Below, one piece after another: positions 61,037 through 64,000 of a stretch of DNA of 64,000 nt. The position numbers and the translations under genes are program-made. Location of the stretch: the NCBI RefSeq assembly GCF_003194585.1, contig NZ_QHKZ01000003.1, forward strand, positions 124,001-188,000, written 5' to 3'. Each line of letters starts with the position of its first letter. Within the stretch, counting starts at the first letter, position 1. The notes under the pieces are model-generated. The model had not been told where the DNA came from. It searched no databases and was given only the letters and a program-made list of their open reading frames with translations. Origin of the DNA: Nocardioides daejeonensis. Its GTDB lineage: Bacteria > Actinomycetota > Actinomycetes > Propionibacteriales > Nocardioidaceae.

Positions 61037-61459
61037 TCAGCCCGGGGGCGTCGTCCGACAGGAGGCGCAGAGTCCCCAGTAGGTGACCTCTGCCTCATCG
61101 ATGGCATAGCCCTCATCGCTCCTGGCCTCGAGACACGGCGCGGTGCCGATGGCGCAGGGCACGTCGACGATGGCCGCGCAGGCACGGCACACCAGGTGGT
61201 GGTGGTTGTCGCCGGTCTCGATCTCGAAGCGGGCCGGAGAACCGGCTGGCTCGACGCGGCGCAGCAGCCCAGCGTCCGTCAGGGCGTGCACGACGTCGTA
61301 GATCGCCTGCGTCGAGACGGCACCGATCCGCCGTCGTACGCCGGTGGCGAGCTCTTCGACGTCCGCGTGCGGCCGCTCGACCAACTCCTCCCAGACCGCG
61401 AGACGGGGCTTCGTCACACGCAGACCACCAGCACGCAACCGGTCCTCCACGTCGCGCAC
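61037..61459 (-). CDS. Fur-family regulator (FurA/PerR/CatR-like)
   Basis: This is a 140-residue metal-dependent repressor. The N-terminal winged helix (GGLRVTKPRLAVWEEL, VSTQAIYDVVHALTDAGLL) is followed by the metal site HHHLVCRAC and a second Cys pair (GLCASC), which gives the structural zinc. FurA-type proteins commonly control catalase-peroxidase genes, but no catalase is in the window. The neighbour is a nitrobindin gene. The promoter has three copies of a CTTG-N7-CAAG dyad. GTG start at 61459. Confidence 0.92.
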   Translation of the reverse strand: MRDVEDRLRAGGLRVTKPRLAVWEELVERPHADVEELATGVRRRIGAVSTQAIYDVVHALTDAGLLRRVEPAGSPARFEIETGDNHHHLVCRACAAIVDVPCAIGTAPCLEARSDEGYAIDEAEVTYWGLCASCRTTPPG

Positions 61460-61471
61460 TGCCGCCCCCGT

Positions 61472-61537
61472 TTCTTGAGAAAGTCAAGAACATGGTGCGC
61501 CCTTGTCTTGCGCAATGCAAGTCTTGCCCTTGGCAAT
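61472..61537 (-). promoter_or_regulatory. three CTTG-N7-CAAG dyads (Fur-type operators) upstream of fur
   Basis: Three 15-bp sites of 7-1-7 geometry are seen: CTTGAGAAAGTCAAG (61474-61488, inside a 19-bp perfect palindrome TTCTTGA-N5-TCAAGAA), CTTGCGCAATGCAAG (61507-61521), and CTTGCCCTTGGCAAT (61523-61537, one mismatch). Centres are 33 and 16 bp apart. They lie between the fur gene start and the MarR gene stop, so they control fur itself. Confidence 0.75.
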
Positions 61538-61630
61538 TCTGGGCTCCGCCGCATCGGACGGACCCGAGGTCGCGGCACAGGCGACGTGCCGCGTCGCAGC
61601 GCGCGGCAGGCGAGACCGATCAGCGGCCCC

Positions 61631-62092
61631 CTAGAACGGGACCCGGGGATCCTCGGCGACGGCGAGTACGTCGTGCAGCACCTCCAGCGCCTCCACGCAC
61701 CGGCTGCGCAACCCAGGGTCGAGGCGGTCGAGGGCGTCGCCAAGCAGGCCGCGACGCCGCTCGGCAACCTCGCGCACAAGCGTCCGGCCGGCTTCGGTCA
61801 GCGACAACACGACCGCACTCCGGTTGCCCGGGTCGGTCTCGCGGGCAAGATGCCCGGAAGCGGCAAGGCGGTCGGCCAGGCGCGTCACCGACGAGGCAGC
61901 GATGCCGAGCTCCTGGGCACATCTGGTCGCACCGAGCTCGCCGGCCTCGTACAGCAGACGCAGCAACCGGAGCTGCGGCAGCGAGACCTCAAGGTCCTCG
62001 ACGCTGCGCAGAGCCACCCCGACGAGGTCGCGCGTGACGAGCTCGACAGCAGCGACCTCCCGCACCGTCGACCCTGCTCGCCTGCGCACCAC
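61631..62092 (-). CDS. MarR-family transcriptional regulator
   Basis: This is a 153-residue winged-helix regulator (LPQLRLLRLLYEAGELGATR, QELGIAASSVTRLADRLAAS, then the wing DPGNRSAVVLSLTEAGRTL). The start is a GTG at 62092 with another GTG directly after; the exact start is uncertain. It lies upstream of the fur gene with the triple dyad between, and downstream of a DUF4442 gene. The target is unknown. Confidence 0.88.
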   Translation of the reverse strand: MVRRRAGSTVREVAAVELVTRDLVGVALRSVEDLEVSLPQLRLLRLLYEAGELGATRCAQELGIAASSVTRLADRLAASGHLARETDPGNRSAVVLSLTEAGRTLVREVAERRRGLLGDALDRLDPGLRSRCVEALEVLHDVLAVAEDPRVPF

Positions 62093-62157
62093 GGCGCGAG
62101 TATCGCACGCAGCTCAGCACAACAGCTGCGCTTGGAGCACGCGCCGGGTGACGGCCG

Positions 62158-62628
62158 TCAGGAGCGAGCGGGCTTCGGCGTCACCCACAGCTTGATGACA
62201 CCCTCGATGACGACGGTGCCGTCATCACGGACGCCCTTCACCCGCACGTGCAGATCGGGATCGTCGCCGTCCCACTGCGCCTGGTCGGTCTCGGCTATGC
62301 AGGTGATGTCACTAGTGGCCTTGGCGGTGTAGGAGATGTCCATCCCCTTGGGGATCCACCGCTTGTCGGACGGGATCGTCACTTCGGCCAGGGCACCCAT
62401 CGCGGCCTCGAGCCCGTTGCAGAGCGCGATCGCATGCACGGTGCCGATGTGGTTGTGAACCGCACGTCGCTTCGGGATGACCAGCTCGGCGTAGTTGGGC
62501 CGCAGCTCGGTGAAGGTGGGGCGGATCGTGGCGAAGTACGGCGCCTTCTGCGAGAACGCCAGCGAGAAGGCCTTGTTGCCGAAGGGCACCAGGTTGGCCT
62601 TGGTCCAGAGGTTCAGGATCGTTGACAT
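62158..62628 (-). CDS. DUF4442/hotdog-fold acyl-CoA thioesterase-like protein
   Basis: This is a 156-residue hotdog-fold protein close to PaaI/DUF4442 members (AVHNHIGTVHAIALCNGLEAAMG is the characteristic segment, given here as AVHNHIGTVHAIALCN and GLEAAMG). The family hydrolyses or binds acyl-CoA esters, but few are characterised. It is divergent from the desaturase gene across a 139-bp region, which suggests a shared lipid context. Confidence 0.82.
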   Translation of the reverse strand: MSTILNLWTKANLVPFGNKAFSLAFSQKAPYFATIRPTFTELRPNYAELVIPKRRAVHNHIGTVHAIALCNGLEAAMGALAEVTIPSDKRWIPKGMDISYTAKATSDITCIAETDQAQWDGDDPDLHVRVKGVRDDGTVVIEGVIKLWVTPKPARS

Positions 62629-62695
62629 GGGTAGATGCTACCGGCGAGTAACCACGTTGCCCACCCACGTGTCCGGCATCACGGACTGGCCCACC

Positions 62696-62724
62696 TACGG
62701 TGCCGTAACCTACGGTTCGGTAGG
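62696..62724. promoter_or_regulatory. dyads upstream of the desaturase, probable TetR operator
   Basis: Two inverted repeats lie side by side: TACGG-TG-CCGTA (62696-62707) and CCTAC-N6-GTAGG (62709-62724). The motif CCTACGGT occurs twice, 16 bp apart. They sit 44 bp upstream of the desaturase start, and a TetR gene follows the desaturase, so that regulator is the likely binder. Confidence 0.65.
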
Positions 62725-62767
62725 AACCCGGTGGAGTACGGCGCCGGATCGAGTGGCAAGGAGCCTG

Positions 62768-63715
62768 ATGACAGCGACCCTGGACGAGCCGGTGCTGAGC
62801 GGAACCCGCGGCGGGGAGACCCAGTCGGGGATGGAACGCTTCGCGCTCGCTCTCTTCATCCTGGTGCCGTTCCTGGCCTTCTTCGCCGCGATCCCGATCG
62901 CCTGGGGCGGCTGGCTCGGTTGGAGCGATGTCGTCATCGCGACGGTCATGTACTTCCTCACCGGCCACGGCATCACCGTCGGCTACCACCGGCTCTTCAC
63001 GCACAAGTCGTTCAAGCCGAACCGCGGCGTGAAGATCGGTCTCGCGATCGCCGGATCGATGGCGATCGAGGGCCCGGTCGTGCGCTGGGTCGCCGACCAT
63101 CGCAAGCACCACAAGTTCTCCGACCGCGACGGCGACCCGCATTCGCCCTGGAAGTACGGCACGCGCATGCGCGACCTGGCCAAGGGGATGCTGCACGCCC
63201 ACATGATGTGGCTCTTCGACCCGGAGCAGACCCCTCAGCACAAGTACGCCCCCGACCTGCTCAAGGACAAGGACATCGTGCGGATCAGCCGGCTCTTCTG
63301 GCTGTGGACGCTGATCTCCCTGCTCCTCCCGGCCGTGCTCGGCGCGCTCGTCACCTGGTCGTGGCAGGGCGCTTTGACGGCCTTCTTCTGGGGCTCGATC
63401 GTGCGGATCGGCCTGCTGCACCACGTGACCTGGTCGATCAACTCGATCTGCCACACCATCGGCGAGCGGCCCTTCGTCTCGCGCGACAAGTCCTCCAACG
63501 TCTGGTGGCTGGCGATCCCGTCGATGGGCGAGTCCTGGCACAACCTCCACCACGCCGACCCCACCTGCGCACGCCACGGCGTACTCCGCGGGCAGCTGGA
63601 CACCTCGGCACGCCTGATCTGGCTCTTCGAGAAGGCCGGGTGGGCCAAGGACGTCCGCTGGCCCGTGCAGGAGCGGATCCAGAGCCGACTGGTCGCCAAC
63701 CAGCCCGGCTCCTGA
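62768..63715 (+). CDS. acyl-CoA delta-9-type fatty acid desaturase
   Basis: This is a 315-residue membrane di-iron desaturase. The three His boxes are HRLFTH (about 75), HRKHH (about 110) and WHNLHH (about 260). Hydrophobic segments flank them as expected. It resembles mycobacterial DesA3, which makes oleoyl-CoA from stearoyl-CoA and needs an NADPH oxidoreductase; that partner is not adjacent, although FprA in this window could serve. The ATG at 62768 has AAGGAG upstream. A TetR gene follows after 23 bp. Confidence 0.92.
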   Translation: MTATLDEPVLSGTRGGETQSGMERFALALFILVPFLAFFAAIPIAWGGWLGWSDVVIATVMYFLTGHGITVGYHRLFTHKSFKPNRGVKIGLAIAGSMAIEGPVVRWVADHRKHHKFSDRDGDPHSPWKYGTRMRDLAKGMLHAHMMWLFDPEQTPQHKYAPDLLKDKDIVRISRLFWLWTLISLLLPAVLGALVTWSWQGALTAFFWGSIVRIGLLHHVTWSINSICHTIGERPFVSRDKSSNVWWLAIPSMGESWHNLHHADPTCARHGVLRGQLDTSARLIWLFEKAGWAKDVRWPVQERIQSRLVANQPGS

Positions 63716-63738
63716 CCAGGACCGGAGAGGGTCGCGCC

Positions 63739-64000
63739 GTGGCCAGCAACCAGAAGCGGAGCCCCGGACGCAGCCGGATGACCGCGGCCGAGCGCCGCGA
63801 GCAGCTGATCGAGATCGCGCGCCATCTCTTCGCCGAGCGCGGCTTCGACGGCACGGCGGTCGAGGAGATCGCCAATCGCGCAGAGGTCTCCAAGCCCGTC
63901 GTCTACGAGCACTTCGGCGGCAAGGAGGGCCTGTACGCCGTCGTGGTCGACCGCGAGGTCACCCTCCTGCTCTCCCTCATCCGCGGGGCGCTCACCGAGG
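63739..64000 (+). CDS. TetR-family transcriptional regulator, truncated by window edge
   Basis: The first 87 residues are visible: a basic N-terminus, then the TetR HTH (MTAAERREQLIEIARHLFAE, IANRAEVSKPVVYEHFGGKE). The GTG at 63739 has GGAGAGG upstream. It follows the desaturase by 23 bp on the same strand and probably controls it, as TetR repressors often do for fatty acid desaturases. The ligand domain is outside the window. Confidence 0.9.
   Translation, partial: MASNQKRSPGRSRMTAAERREQLIEIARHLFAERGFDGTAVEEIANRAEVSKPVVYEHFGGKEGLYAVVVDREVTLLLSLIRGALTE

Overview
The window reads as ordinary chromosome from a high-GC Gram-positive actinobacterium, most like Nocardioides or a close Nocardioidaceae relative. 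This rests on the very high GC, many GTG starts, LexA operators of the actinobacterial TCGAAC-N4-GTTCGA type, DtxR/IdeR-type iron boxes, an adenosylcobalamin-dependent NrdJ next to nrdR, and the gene order nrdJ-nrdR ... lexA-dinG ... hflX ... dapF ... miaA ... miaB, which is a conserved actinobacterial core block. No rRNA, tRNA, prophage, transposase, integrase or CRISPR array was seen. The genus is an inference.

Layout. 1-3.8 kb: a truncated rlmC, two adjacent acyl-CoA dehydrogenases and a small DedA-like membrane protein. 3.8-5.2 kb: fprA, with a near-consensus iron box 27 bp before its start. 5.2-16 kb: an SNF2 helicase, a nucleoside deaminase, secreted or anchored proteins, a PhoA-type alkaline phosphatase and a GNAT enzyme. 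16-19.7 kb: nrdJ and nrdR with tandem NrdR boxes. 20.4-28.7 kb: an iron/siderophore locus made of two divergent operons (lipoprotein plus SIP reductase on the minus strand; two FecCD permeases, an ATPase and a two-gene ABC exporter on the plus strand) sharing one iron box. 28.8-31.3 kb: a secreted calcium-repeat protein, then the SOS pair of a LysM membrane protein and lexA, carrying four LexA boxes between them. 31.4-40.5 kb: a metzincin, dinG, a fused secDF, an MFS exporter and hflX. 40.5-54.9 kb: dapF, miaA and miaB interspersed with an SDR, a thiolase/enoyl-CoA hydratase/LhgO cluster, small charged proteins and regulators. 54.9-64 kb: several regulator-target pairs (LysR/EamA, TetR/M28-like plus lipase, Fur/nitrobindin, desaturase/TetR), each with a visible dyad in the relevant promoter.

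How the genes work together. Three regulons can be read from DNA sites: iron (fprA and the siderophore locus), SOS (LysM gene and lexA) and NrdR (nrdR, probably nrdJ). Fur, TetR and LysR sites look local. Fatty-acid and acyl-CoA metabolism recurs (two acyl-CoA dehydrogenases, thiolase, enoyl-CoA hydratase, SDR, DUF4442 thioesterase-fold protein, desaturase).

I see no clearly new defence, mobile or biosynthetic system. The strongest candidates for follow-up are the iron locus with an asymmetric one-catalytic-site ABC exporter, the triple CTTG-N7-CAAG operator in front of a fur gene adjoining a nitrobindin gene, the triple LexA boxes before the LysM gene, the M28-like protein that has lost metal ligands, and a short intergenic repeat family present at 7.56 and 34.8 kb.
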